From assembly GCA_963821885.1 (NCBI GenBank), contig CAWGFN010000003.1:372001-436000 (forward strand): a stretch of 64,000 nucleotides of DNA, written 5' to 3'. The notes beneath the pieces are model-generated. The model saw only the letters and a list, made by a program, of their open reading frames with translations. It ran no database searches and had not been told where the DNA came from. Position numbers and translations under genes: made by a program. The DNA is from Oleiagrimonas sp963821885 (GTDB lineage Bacteria; Pseudomonadota; Gammaproteobacteria; Xanthomonadales; Rhodanobacteraceae). Shown piece by piece: positions 28,501 through 38,660 of the stretch; the stretch's first letter is position 1, and each line of letters starts with the position of its first letter.

Positions 28501-28815
28501 TCGCTGCTGGCCGACTATGTCGATCTGTACCGGGACGGACAGCGTGACGTGCTGCCGATACCGCTGCGCACGGCCTTCGCATGGGCCGGTAAGCGGGTGG
28601 GCGACGATGCGGCCGATGTGGCCCTGAAGGTGGCGCAGCAGGCCTGGGACGGCGGCTTCAACAGCTACGCCGAATCCACCGACGCGTGGTTCGCGCTGGC
28701 CCTGCGTGGGCGGGCGTTGTTCGACGAGGGCGAACTGCAGCAGCGTTTCGAAATGCTGGCGTCGCGCGTGCACCTGCCCCTGTGCCGGGCGCTGAAGGAG
28801 GGCGGTTCGCCATGA
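25530..28815 (+). pseudogene. recC: Exodeoxyribonuclease V subunit gamma (RecC), interrupted by one apparent extra base near 27117
   Basis: The first part (25530 to ~27114) starts MFHLHYDTSLKRLADRLADL and holds LVPQRGLQQWLVQHLAQRHG, typical of RecC. After GALFAVQR the frame changes. The second frame takes over from MLRELRAAQRHARPPGAWQQ and continues through CGLVPLRNVPFKLICVLGLD and FPRRDPADAMNR to the end. Joining them by removing one base around 27105-27117 gives about 1094 aa, against 1122 in E. coli. RecC recognises Chi and splits the strands within RecBCD. The stop overlaps the recB ATG (28812). If the lesion is real, the RecBCD complex would be inactive, but a read error is more likely. 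Confidence 0.88.
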
Positions 28816-31800
28816 CCGGCATGTCCTCTCGGTTGCGCGACACCGACATGGCCCTGCGCGTGCCGCTCGACGGCGTGCAGCAGATCGAGGCCAGCGCCGG
28901 CACCGGCAAGACCTACACCATCGCCGGACTGTACGCGCGCCTTTTGGTCGAGAAGAAACTGGAAACCCGGCAGATCCTGGTGATGACCTTCACCAAGGCC
29001 GCGACCGAGGAGCTGCGCCAGCGCCTGCGCCAGCGTCTGGCGATCTGTGCGCAGGTGGCTTCGGAACCCTGGTTCGGCACCGGCGCCCTGCCGGCCGAAG
29101 GCCTGAGCGACGAACAGACCTGGGCACTGGCCCTGCTGGGCCCCGCGCTCGAACACGGTGACGAAACCGCCGCGGCGCTGGCGCGACGCCTGCGCGAGGC
29201 GGTCACGCGCATGGACGAGGCCGCCATCTTCACCATCCATGGCTTCTGCCAGCGGGTGCTGGGCGAGCATGTCGCCCTGATCGACGGCCTCAGCGAGACC
29301 CTGCAGCTGGAGTCCTCCGACGACGACCTGCTGGCGGCCTTCGCCGCCGATGCCTGGCTGCGCTGGGGCGAACGCGGGGACGCGGCCGAACGCGAGGCCC
29401 TGAAGGTATTCGGATCGACGCCGGAGGCGTTGGCGACGACCCTGAAGAACGTCGTCGACTTCGACGGTCGCATCGAACCGATGCCGGCGGAAGCGGACGT
29501 GGCGTCGCCGTCGCCGTCGCCGTCGAGCGCGGACATCGAGGCGGCGCGCGATGCCTTGCGACAGGTCTGGAACGACACTGGCGAAGCGGCGGTCGCCGTG
29601 TTCGCCGAGGTGCTGGAGGCCGGGCATCTGAACGGGCGCAGCTACAAGCCGGTCAGTCTCGACGCGTTGCGAGAGCTGCGCCGGCAACTCGCGCAGGGTG
29701 GTTGGCCGGCGCCGAAGCTGCTGGAGAAATTCGCCGGCGAAAAACTTGCCGGATCGGTGAACAAGAACAAGCCCGCTTTTCCACGGCATGCCGCGTTCGC
29801 GGCCATCGACGACTGGCTGCGGATCGAGCGCGCCCGCGAGGCGCATGTACGCGCGCGGGTGCCGGTGGTGCTGCATGCCCTGGTCGGCGAGGCGCGCGTC
29901 TGGCTGGCCGCGCGCAAGCGCGACCTTTCGCGCATGTCCTACGCCGACCAGATCGAGTGGGTGCATCGTGGCCTGGACGACGCGGCCCGCGGCGAGCGCC
30001 TGTGCCAGGCGCTGCACGCGCAGTATCCGGTGGCGCTGGTGGATGAATTCCAGGACACCGACGCCCGCCAGTTCGCCATCTTCCGCCGGCTCTATGCCGG
30101 CAACGGCACGCTGTTCTGCATCGGCGATCCCAAGCAGGCCATCTACGGCTTTCGCGGTGGCGACGTGCATGCCTATCTGCGTGCCAGGAAGCTGGCCACG
30201 AAGCACTGGTCGCTGGACCGGAACTTCCGTTCCGCGCCGGGCCTGCTCAGCGCCTGCGAAGCGCTTTTCGGCGAGCGCCCGGACGTGTTCGTCGAGCGCG
30301 GCATCGATTTCGAGGCGGTGCAGCCGGGCGGACGGGTCGACGACGGCGCATTGTGCATCCGCGGGCAGGACCAGGCGCCGATGACGCTGTGGCGCCTGCC
30401 GCAGGAAAGCCCGGCCGGCGGCCGCGACGCCCTCGACGCGGCGTTGGCGATGTCCTGCGCGAGCGTCATCGCGCAACTGTTGGTGCCGGGCGCGACGACA
30501 CTCGACGGCGAATCGCTGCAGCCGGCCAGCATCGCCGTGCTGGTCGATGACAACCGGCAGGCGATGCGCATGCAGGATGCGCTGGCCGCGCTCGGCGTGC
30601 CGGCGGTCTGCCTGCGTCGCGAGAGTGTCTTTGCCACCCAGGAGGCTCTCGAGCTGTGCCGCATCCTGGATGCGCTGCTGGCACCGCGACATACGGGGCT
30701 GGCCCGTGCCGCCCTGAGCACGCACCTGCTCGGTCGCCGCCTCAGCGACCTGCAGACCATGCACGACCACGACGCCGACTGGCGCGGCGAGCTGGACGAC
30801 CTGCGGGCGCGCTGGCTGGAACGCGGCATCCTGGCGCTCATCGAGCGTCTCGGGGAAGGGCACGCGCAACGCCTGCTGGGCCAGCGAGACGGCGAGCGCT
30901 GCCTGAGCAACCTGATGCAGCTCGGCGACGCACTGCAGGCCGAGGCGCGCCGGCTGTCCAGCGCGCAGGCGCAGCGCGACTGGCTGGCGCGGCGCATGGC
31001 CCTGGCCGACAAGCACAACGAGGACGAACAGCTGCGCCTGGAGAGTGACGCCGAGCGCGTGCAGATCATGACCCTGCATGCCAGCAAGGGCCTGGAGTTC
31101 GATCTGGTGTTCCTGCCGTTCGCGGCGACGATGCAGTGGCGCGTACCGAGCAAGGGAGAGTTCGCCCGGTTCCATGACGGTGACGATCTGGCCCAGCGCT
31201 TCATCGCCAGTGGATCGGGTGCGCGCGACCCCGACGACGAGGCCGTCATGGAAACCGCAAAGCACGAGTCGCTGGGCGAGGGCGTGCGCAAGCTCTACGT
31301 CGGCGTGACCCGCGCGCGCCACGCCTGCTGGCTGAGTGTCGATGCGCCGCAGGAGAAGTTCGGCGGACGCGTGCTGGACTGGGTGCTGCCGAACGGCACC
31401 GAAGCCATGCGCCAGCGCGCGGCGGGTGACGTGGTCGAATGCGCGCTGCCCGAACCGTCCGCGGCACCGCCGGTGAAGGCCACGCCCGCGGGCACGCTGC
31501 AGGCCCGGCGCTTCGAACGCGCGATCGATCGCGACTGGCGCAGCCACAGCTTCACGCGCCTGGTCGAGGGTGGGCATGCCGAGGGCTTCGATCCGGTGGA
31601 ATTCGATGCGCCCACCGACCTGGACGCGCGGGTACCGGCGCTGGCGGCCGGCCTGCACGGCAGCCGCTTCGGCAATGCCGTGCACGACATGCTCGAACAT
31701 ATCGACTTCGCCGCCTGGAGCGATCCGGACCGCGGCCTGCCCGAGCCGCAGCGCGCCGTGGTGACGCGTGCGCTCGCCGCCGGGGGATTCGCCGGCGCCG

Positions 31801-32387
31801 CGGCGCAGCGCACGGTGGAAGGGCTGCTGCAGCGAACGCTGCGCACTCCCATCGTCGAAGACGTGTGCCTGGCCGCCTTGCCGGCGGTCATGCGCCGTGC
31901 CGAGATGGAATTCACCTTCGGCATCGCCGGCGTCGATCCGAAAGAACTGCTGGCGCTGCTGCACGCGCACGGTTACCAGCGGCATCGCGAGCACTTCGCC
32001 CACGTCGGCACGCGGCTGGCGGGGTTGATGAATGGCCTGGTCGATCTGGTGTTCGTGCACGACGGACGCTGGTGGATCGTCGACTACAAGACCAACCACC
32101 TGGGCGACCGCGTGGCCGACTATGCGCAGGACGCGCTGCAGCAGGCCGTGCGCGACAGCGATTACGACCTGCAGTACCTGATCTACACCGTGGCGCTGCA
32201 CCGCTGGCTGGCCCAGGTGCGCGGCGACGCCTACGACTACGCGCGGGACTTCGGCGGCGTGCGCTATCTGTTCCTGCGCGGCATGGGCGTGGGTCCGGCC
32301 GGCAACGGCATCTTCGCCGACCGCCCCGAACCCGATCTGGTGCATGCGATGGATCGGCTGCTGGCCGCAGCGGGAGCCTCGGCATGA
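28812..32387 (+). CDS. recB: Exodeoxyribonuclease V subunit beta (RecB helicase-nuclease)
   Basis: 1191 aa, the same size class as E. coli RecB (1180). It is an SF1A 3'-5' helicase joined to a C-terminal PD-(D/E)XK nuclease. Visible: Walker A EASAGTGKTYTIAGLYARLL near residue 25, MTFTKAATEELRQRL, VDEFQDTDARQFAIF (motif II), IGDPKQAIYGFRGGD (motif III), LHASKGLEFDLVFLP (motif V), KLYVGVTRARHACW (motif VI), and nuclease residues in WIVDYKTNHLGD. Acts with RecC and RecD in double-strand-break processing. ATG 28812 overlaps the recC stop and its own TGA overlaps the recD ATG, so the three subunits are coupled. No ptrA gene lies between recC and recB, unlike E. coli. Confidence 0.96.
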   Translation: MTGMSSRLRDTDMALRVPLDGVQQIEASAGTGKTYTIAGLYARLLVEKKLETRQILVMTFTKAATEELRQRLRQRLAICAQVASEPWFGTGALPAEGLSDEQTWALALLGPALEHGDETAAALARRLREAVTRMDEAAIFTIHGFCQRVLGEHVALIDGLSETLQLESSDDDLLAAFAADAWLRWGERGDAAEREALKVFGSTPEALATTLKNVVDFDGRIEPMPAEADVASPSPSPSSADIEAARDALRQVWNDTGEAAVAVFAEVLEAGHLNGRSYKPVSLDALRELRRQLAQGGWPAPKLLEKFAGEKLAGSVNKNKPAFPRHAAFAAIDDWLRIERAREAHVRARVPVVLHALVGEARVWLAARKRDLSRMSYADQIEWVHRGLDDAARGERLCQALHAQYPVALVDEFQDTDARQFAIFRRLYAGNGTLFCIGDPKQAIYGFRGGDVHAYLRARKLATKHWSLDRNFRSAPGLLSACEALFGERPDVFVERGIDFEAVQPGGRVDDGALCIRGQDQAPMTLWRLPQESPAGGRDALDAALAMSCASVIAQLLVPGATTLDGESLQPASIAVLVDDNRQAMRMQDALAALGVPAVCLRRESVFATQEALELCRILDALLAPRHTGLARAALSTHLLGRRLSDLQTMHDHDADWRGELDDLRARWLERGILALIERLGEGHAQRLLGQRDGERCLSNLMQLGDALQAEARRLSSAQAQRDWLARRMALADKHNEDEQLRLESDAERVQIMTLHASKGLEFDLVFLPFAATMQWRVPSKGEFARFHDGDDLAQRFIASGSGARDPDDEAVMETAKHESLGEGVRKLYVGVTRARHACWLSVDAPQEKFGGRVLDWVLPNGTEAMRQRAAGDVVECALPEPSAAPPVKATPAGTLQARRFERAIDRDWRSHSFTRLVEGGHAEGFDPVEFDAPTDLDARVPALAAGLHGSRFGNAVHDMLEHIDFAAWSDPDRGLPEPQRAVVTRALAAGGFAGAAAQRTVEGLLQRTLRTPIVEDVCLAALPAVMRRAEMEFTFGIAGVDPKELLALLHAHGYQRHREHFAHVGTRLAGLMNGLVDLVFVHDGRWWIVDYKTNHLGDRVADYAQDALQQAVRDSDYDLQYLIYTVALHRWLAQVRGDAYDYARDFGGVRYLFLRGMGVGPAGNGIFADRPEPDLVHAMDRLLAAAGASA

Positions 32388-34234
32388 GCGCGCGCGACGA
32401 ACGGCTGGTCCGGCTCCAGGCGCTGGGTGCCCTGCGTCCGCTGGACGTGGAAATCGGCCATTGCCTGCTGGACCTGGAACCGGCGTCCGACTCCGCGCTG
32501 GGGCTGCTGGCCGCCACCGCCTCGCTGGCGGTCGCGCAGGGTCACAGCTGCCTGCCGCTGGCGCAGCTCGAACAGGTGCTGGGCGAGGCCTGCACCGAGG
32601 ATGCCGCGCTGCCGCCCTTGCCCGATGCAGCCGCGCTGCGGGCGGCGCTGCAGAACAGTCGCTGGGCCGCGGTGGCCGCGGATGAAGCCGTCGAACCGCT
32701 GCTGCATGACGAGCAACGCGTCTGGCTGGGGCGTTACTACCACTACGAGTCCGCGGTGGCGCGGGTGCTGCGCGGCATGCTCGCGCAGGCCCCGGCGGCG
32801 CCCGATCCGCAGGCATTGCGCGAGGCCCTTTCGCCGTTCTTCGAACGATCCGGGACCGCCCCGGACCGGCAGGCGCTGGCCGTCCTGACCGGTCTGGTCT
32901 CGCCGCTGACCGTCATCACCGGCGGCCCCGGCACGGGCAAGACCACCACCGTGCTGTGGCTGCTGGCGGCATGGATCGGCTTGCGCCTGGCGGCCGGCGA
33001 AGCCGTCCCGCGCATCCACCTGGCCGCGCCGACCGGCAAGGCGGCGGCGCGGCTGAGCGAATCGCTGCGCGACCGCGTGGCCGAGCTGCCGGTGGACGAG
33101 GCCGTGCGTGCGGCGCTGCCGACCTCGGCCTCGACGCTGCATCGCCTGCTCGGCGTGCGCCGGGGCAGCACGCGCTTCCGGCACCATGGCGGCTATCCGC
33201 TGGATACCGATCTGGTCGTGGTCGACGAGGTGTCGATGGTCGACCTGCCGCTGATGGCGCGTTTGCTGGAGGCCCTGCCGGAGCACGCACGGCTGGTACT
33301 GCTGGGCGACCGCGACCAGCTGGCGTCGGTGGAGGCGGGCAACGTGCTGGCCGCCGTTTGCGCGGCGGCGGGCGAGGGCGCCGTGTCGCCCGCGCGATCC
33401 GCCCTGGTCGAGACGGTCACCGGCGCCGCGGTCGCGTCCGGAGCAGACGCGCCGCCCTTCGCCGATGCCGTGGTCGAACTGCATCGTTCGCACCGTTTCG
33501 ATGGCGACAGTGGGCTGGGGCGGGTGGCCGCGCTGATCCGCGACGGCGACGCCGAGGGGCTGTGCCGCGGGCTGAACGCGGCGGCCTTTGCCGGGGTGCG
33601 GCTGGATCCGGAGGCGGCACGGCGTCCGCTGGCGACGCTGGTCGAGCGCCACTTCGCCGACATGGCCGCGCTGGCCGAATGCGCCGATCCGCGCCAGGCC
33701 CTGGCCCAGTCCTCGCGCCAGCGCGTGCTGACCGCCCTGCGCGACGGCGCGTGGGGCAGCACGGCCATCAACGCGGCGTTCGAGCAGGCCCTGCGCCAGC
33801 GTGCGGGCGTGGAGCCCGGGCAGCGCTGGTACCCGGGCCGCCTGCTGCTGGTGACCCGCAACGACTACGGCACGGAGTTGTACAACGGCGACATCGGCGT
33901 GGTGCTGGCCGACGCGGACGGCGCGCTTCGCGCCTGGTTCCCGGCCGCCGACGGCAGCGTGCGCAAACTGCCGCTGGCGGCGCTGCCCGAGTGCGAAAGC
34001 GCCTATGCCATGACCATCCACAAGAGCCAGGGCTCGGAATTCGATGCCGTGGATATCGTGCTGCCGCCGCACGACACGCGCGTGCTGGGTCGCGAGTTGC
34101 TCTACACCGGCGTGACCCGCGCGCGCAGCCGGGTCACGCTGGTGGCCACGCCGGACGCCCTGCGGCGCGCGCTCGAACGAAGCACGCGGCGTTACAGCGG
34201 ATTGGCCGATCGCCTGCGGCCGCCCTTGCCCTGA
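32384..34234 (+). CDS. recD: Exodeoxyribonuclease V subunit alpha (RecD helicase)
   Basis: 616 aa SF1B 5'-3' helicase, the second motor of RecBCD (E. coli RecD is 608 aa). Walker A ITGGPGTGKTTTVLW, LAAPTGKAAARLSESL (motif Ia), VVDEVSMVDLPLMARLL (motif II), LLGDRDQLASVEAGN (motif III) and the C-terminal MTIHKSQGSEFDAV and YTGVTRARSRVTL (motifs V-VI) are all present. The first ~110 residues form the N-terminal domain that binds RecB. ATG 32384 overlaps the recB stop. Last gene of recC-recB-recD; the next gene is convergent. Confidence 0.96.
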   Translation: MSARDERLVRLQALGALRPLDVEIGHCLLDLEPASDSALGLLAATASLAVAQGHSCLPLAQLEQVLGEACTEDAALPPLPDAAALRAALQNSRWAAVAADEAVEPLLHDEQRVWLGRYYHYESAVARVLRGMLAQAPAAPDPQALREALSPFFERSGTAPDRQALAVLTGLVSPLTVITGGPGTGKTTTVLWLLAAWIGLRLAAGEAVPRIHLAAPTGKAAARLSESLRDRVAELPVDEAVRAALPTSASTLHRLLGVRRGSTRFRHHGGYPLDTDLVVVDEVSMVDLPLMARLLEALPEHARLVLLGDRDQLASVEAGNVLAAVCAAAGEGAVSPARSALVETVTGAAVASGADAPPFADAVVELHRSHRFDGDSGLGRVAALIRDGDAEGLCRGLNAAAFAGVRLDPEAARRPLATLVERHFADMAALAECADPRQALAQSSRQRVLTALRDGAWGSTAINAAFEQALRQRAGVEPGQRWYPGRLLLVTRNDYGTELYNGDIGVVLADADGALRAWFPAADGSVRKLPLAALPECESAYAMTIHKSQGSEFDAVDIVLPPHDTRVLGRELLYTGVTRARSRVTLVATPDALRRALERSTRRYSGLADRLRPPLP

Positions 34235-34248
34235 AGAGCGCGCGCGGG

Positions 34249-35256
<1,008 letters not shown>

Positions 35257-35544
35257 CGTCGAATATCCACGAGGTCTTCCAGTGGCGGGCATTCTAGCGT
35301 CATCTGCCCGCTGCCTGCCGGCCTCCCCGGGCCATGCGCAGCCTTGATTTCACGCCGTGCATGATCGGTCGTGCGTGCGGCATGCCGGCCGTCCGCGGTT
35401 GAGGACCCATGCCAGAGGTACTACGGTGGGTCGCATACTTTGCAAAGCCGGCCTGTCGCGCGGCGTCTGTAAGTGGTCGTTTTCCGCGGTCCCGGGCGTG
35501 TGCCGACGAGGCATGTGTCATCCATGCACGGGGAGCAGGAAACG

Positions 35545-36765
35545 ATGGCGAAAATCAAGGTCGAGAAGCTCACCAAGATCTTCGGTCCGCATCCCGCCGA
35601 GGGGCTGCGAATGCTCGATGCGGGCAAGAGCAATGCCGAGATCCGCGAGACCGGGCACGCCGTCGGCATCGCCGATGTCTCGTTCGAGGTGAAGGAAGGC
35701 GAGTTCCTGGTGGTCATGGGCCTCAGCGGCAGCGGCAAGTCCACGCTGATCCGCTGTCTGAACCGCCTCAACGAACCCACCCGGGGAAGCATCTTCATCG
35801 ATGGCGAGGACATCACCCGCTTCGATCGCGAGCAGCTGCTCAAGCTGCGCCAGACCAAGATCAGCATGGTGTTCCAGCACTTCGCGCTGTTTCCGCACCG
35901 CACGGTGGTGGACAACGCGGCCTATGGCCTGGAAATCCAGGGCATCGAGCCCGACGAGCGGCGTCGACGCGCCAACGAAGCGCTGGAACTGGTGGGGCTG
36001 AAAGGCTGGGCTGATTCGTATCCCGGTCAGCTCAGCGGCGGCATGCAGCAGCGCGTTGGCCTGGCCCGCGCGCTGGCCGTGGAGCCGGACATCCTGCTGA
36101 TGGACGAGGCCTTCAGCGCGCTCGACCCGCTGATTCGTCGCGACATGCAGCACGAGATGATGCAGCTGCAGCAGCGCGTGAAGAAGACCATCGTGTTCAT
36201 CACCCATGACCTGGACGAGGCGCTGCAGGTGGGTGATCGCATCGTGCTGATGAAGGACGGGCGCGTGGTGCAGATCGGCACGCCGGAGGAGATTCTCAAC
36301 AATCCAGCCAACGCCTACGTCGAGCGCTTCGTCGAGAACGTGGACATGTCGCGCGTGCTGACCGCGCAGTCGGTGCTGCAGCGCGCGCGCGTGCTGGCTT
36401 TCCCCGGCGACGGTCCGCGCACGGCGCTGCGCAAGATGGCCGACGAGAACTACGCCAGCCTGATCGTGGTCAGCCGCGACTACAAGCTGCTGGGTTCGAT
36501 CACGGCCGAGGCGGCCAGCCAGGGCGTCAAGGACGGGCTGCAGAACATCGAGACCCTGATCGAGGAGAACCCGTCGGTCCCTCCGTCGGAACCGCTGATG
36601 AGCGTGATCGGCATCCTCGCCGACTGGCGCTGGATGCTGCCGGTGGTGGACGAGACCGACAAGGTGCTCGGCGTGGTCACCCGCGCCGGCGTGCTGACGG
36701 CGCTGGCCGAGAACAACGAGCCGGCCGGCCAGGACGATGACAGCTCGAGGAGTGACGCGGCATGA
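35545..36765 (+). CDS. proV: Glycine betaine/proline ABC transporter ATPase (ProV/OpuAA)
   Basis: 406 aa cytosolic ATPase of the ProU-type osmoprotectant importer. Walker A GLSGSGKSTLI, Q loop MVFQHFALFPHRTV, signature LSGGMQQRVGLARAL, Walker B ILLMDEAFSALDPLIRRDM, and THDLDEALQVGDR with the switch His, then two C-terminal CBS domains (RVLTAQS... and SLIVVSRDYKLLGSITAEAA) which sense ionic strength in OpuA. The N-terminus KVEKLTKIFGPHPAEGLRML is collinear with E. coli ProV. ATG 35545 (MAKIKVEK) follows AGGA by four bases. The stop overlaps the proW ATG. Confidence 0.95.
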   Translation: MAKIKVEKLTKIFGPHPAEGLRMLDAGKSNAEIRETGHAVGIADVSFEVKEGEFLVVMGLSGSGKSTLIRCLNRLNEPTRGSIFIDGEDITRFDREQLLKLRQTKISMVFQHFALFPHRTVVDNAAYGLEIQGIEPDERRRRANEALELVGLKGWADSYPGQLSGGMQQRVGLARALAVEPDILLMDEAFSALDPLIRRDMQHEMMQLQQRVKKTIVFITHDLDEALQVGDRIVLMKDGRVVQIGTPEEILNNPANAYVERFVENVDMSRVLTAQSVLQRARVLAFPGDGPRTALRKMADENYASLIVVSRDYKLLGSITAEAASQGVKDGLQNIETLIEENPSVPPSEPLMSVIGILADWRWMLPVVDETDKVLGVVTRAGVLTALAENNEPAGQDDDSSRSDAA

Positions 36766-37613
36766 TCCCGACGATTCCCAAGTTCCCCCTCGCCCACGGC
36801 ATCGACGTCGGCCTGGACTGGCTCACGCACAACTTCTCGTGGCTGACGCAGGCGCTCAGCCATGCCATCTCCGCGGTGATCGATGCCATCGTCAGCGGCC
36901 TGCTGTTCGTGCCGCCCTGGCTGCTGATCATCGTGGTCACCGCCGTCGGCTGGCGCGTGGCCGGTCGCAGGGTAGGCATCCTGACCGCCGCGGGCCTGCT
37001 GTTCCTGTGGAACCTGCGACTGTGGGCGCCGACGGTGGAGACCTTCACGCTGGTGCTCATCTCCACCCTGATCGCGGTGGCCATCGGCCTGCCGCTGGGC
37101 ATCGCCGCGGCGCTGAGCAAGCGGACCTCGCGGATCGTCATGCCGGTGCTCGATTTCATGCAGACCATGCCGGCCTTCGTGTACCTGATTCCGGCGATCC
37201 CGTTCTTCGGCCTGGGCGCGGTGTCGGCCAGCGTGGCCACGGTGATCTTCTCCACGCCACCGACCATCCGACTGACCGCGCTGGGCATCCGTCAGGTGCC
37301 CGGGGACCTGATCGAGGCGGCCGATGCCTTCGGTTCCTCGCGCAAGCAGAAGCTGTTCAAGGTGCAGCTGCCGATGGCGGTGCCGACCATCATGGCCGGC
37401 GTCAACCAGACCATCATGCTGGCGCTGTCGATGGTCGTCATCGCGGCAATGATCGGCGCTGGCGGGCTCGGCGGCGAGGTATGGCAGGCGATCCAGCGCC
37501 TGGAACCCGGCAAGGGCTTCGAGTCGGGCATCGCCATCGTGATCCTGGCCATGATCCTCGACCGCATCACGCAGCGCATCGGCCGCGATTCCAAGGTCGC
37601 CAGCGCGCATTGA
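36762..37613 (+). CDS. proW: Glycine betaine/proline ABC transporter permease (ProW/OpuAB)
   Basis: 283 aa integral membrane permease with about six to seven helices. The EAA-type loop with VPGDLIEAADAFGSSRKQKLFKV contacts ProV. MPAFVYLIPAIPFFGLGAVSASVATV is typical of ProW. ATG 36762 overlaps the proV TGA. It passes betaine delivered by ProX across the inner membrane. Confidence 0.94.
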   Translation: MIPTIPKFPLAHGIDVGLDWLTHNFSWLTQALSHAISAVIDAIVSGLLFVPPWLLIIVVTAVGWRVAGRRVGILTAAGLLFLWNLRLWAPTVETFTLVLISTLIAVAIGLPLGIAAALSKRTSRIVMPVLDFMQTMPAFVYLIPAIPFFGLGAVSASVATVIFSTPPTIRLTALGIRQVPGDLIEAADAFGSSRKQKLFKVQLPMAVPTIMAGVNQTIMLALSMVVIAAMIGAGGLGGEVWQAIQRLEPGKGFESGIAIVILAMILDRITQRIGRDSKVASAH

Positions 37614-37644
37614 TCCACCCCCTTTCCCAAAAAGGAGCGATTCC

Positions 37645-38580
37645 ATGAACCGCACCAAGTTCCTACGCACGACCTGTCTCGTGGCGGCCGCGGCGCTGGC
37701 CATGACCGCCTGTTCCAACCAGGGTGGCCAAGGCGACACGGCGTCGTCCTCGTCCGGGAGCGCCAAGCCGGCGGCATCCGGCGGCCACGTCAAGCTGGCC
37801 TACGTCGAATGGTCCAGCTGCACCGCGGCAACCAATGTGGTCAAGTCCGCGCTGGAGAAAAAGGGCTATACCGTCGACGCGGTTTCGGTCAGCGGCGCAG
37901 CCATGTACTCGGCCATCGCCAACGGCGATGCCGACGCCACCGTATGCGCCTGGCTGCCGACCACCCAGGCCAACTACTACGCCAAGACCAAGGACCGCCT
38001 GGACAACCTGGGCCCGAACATGAACGGCACCAGGCTGGGCCTGGTGGTGCCCGACTACGTGACCATCGACAGCATTGACCAGCTGGCCGCCAACGCCGAC
38101 AAGTTCGACGACCGCATCGTCGGCATCGATCCCGGCGCCGGCGAGATGGACCTGACGCAGAAGGTGGTCAAGCAGTACGACCTGCCGCTCAAGCTGGTGG
38201 CCGGCAGCGGCGCGACCATGACCGCCGCGCTCAAGAGTGCCATCGACAACCACAAGTGGGTCGTCGTCACCGGCTGGACCCCGCACTGGATGTGGGCCCG
38301 CTGGAAGCTCAAGTACCTGGCCGATCCGAAGAACATCTACGGTGACGCGGAAAACATCGACACGCTGGCACGCAAGGGGCTCAAGCAGGACGATCCGGGC
38401 GCCTATGCCGTGCTCGACGCCTTCCACTGGACGGCCGAGGACATGCAGCAGGTCATGGCCGCCGCCCGCGAGCCGGGCAGCGATCCGGCCTCCGCGGCCA
38501 AGGCGTGGGTGACCGCGCATGCCGCCAAGGTCGATGCCTGGACTTCGCCCGCGCCTGCGTCCGCATCCTCGTCGCCGTGA
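37645..38580 (+). CDS. proX: Glycine betaine-binding lipoprotein (ProX/OpuAC type)
   Basis: 311 aa. Lipoprotein signal with lipobox LAMTAC (Cys near residue 23), then a low-complexity Ser/Gly linker and an OpuAC-type substrate-binding domain: LAYVEWSSCTAATNVV, GDADATVCAWLPTTQ and VVTGWTPHWMWARWKLKYL. Trp-rich motifs of this kind form the aromatic box that holds betaine. AAGGAG lies a few bases before ATG 37645. The gene follows proW by 31 bases. The lipid anchor is unlike the free periplasmic ProX of E. coli. Fine specificity (betaine, proline, choline) is not decided by sequence. Confidence 0.9.
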   Translation: MNRTKFLRTTCLVAAAALAMTACSNQGGQGDTASSSSGSAKPAASGGHVKLAYVEWSSCTAATNVVKSALEKKGYTVDAVSVSGAAMYSAIANGDADATVCAWLPTTQANYYAKTKDRLDNLGPNMNGTRLGLVVPDYVTIDSIDQLAANADKFDDRIVGIDPGAGEMDLTQKVVKQYDLPLKLVAGSGATMTAALKSAIDNHKWVVVTGWTPHWMWARWKLKYLADPKNIYGDAENIDTLARKGLKQDDPGAYAVLDAFHWTAEDMQQVMAAAREPGSDPASAAKAWVTAHAAKVDAWTSPAPASASSSP

Positions 38581-38660
38581 TGCCGGAACCATCGTGATCA
38601 GGGCCGGGTGGCCGCAGGGGAGCCGCCCGGCATCATTCAAGCTGATACAAGGGGATCGTC

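Noticed and set aside
28665..32816. 1383 aa minus-strand ORF opposite recB
   Set aside because: It covers recB and recD, which are clearly coding. The composition is Arg/His/Gln-rich shadow type.
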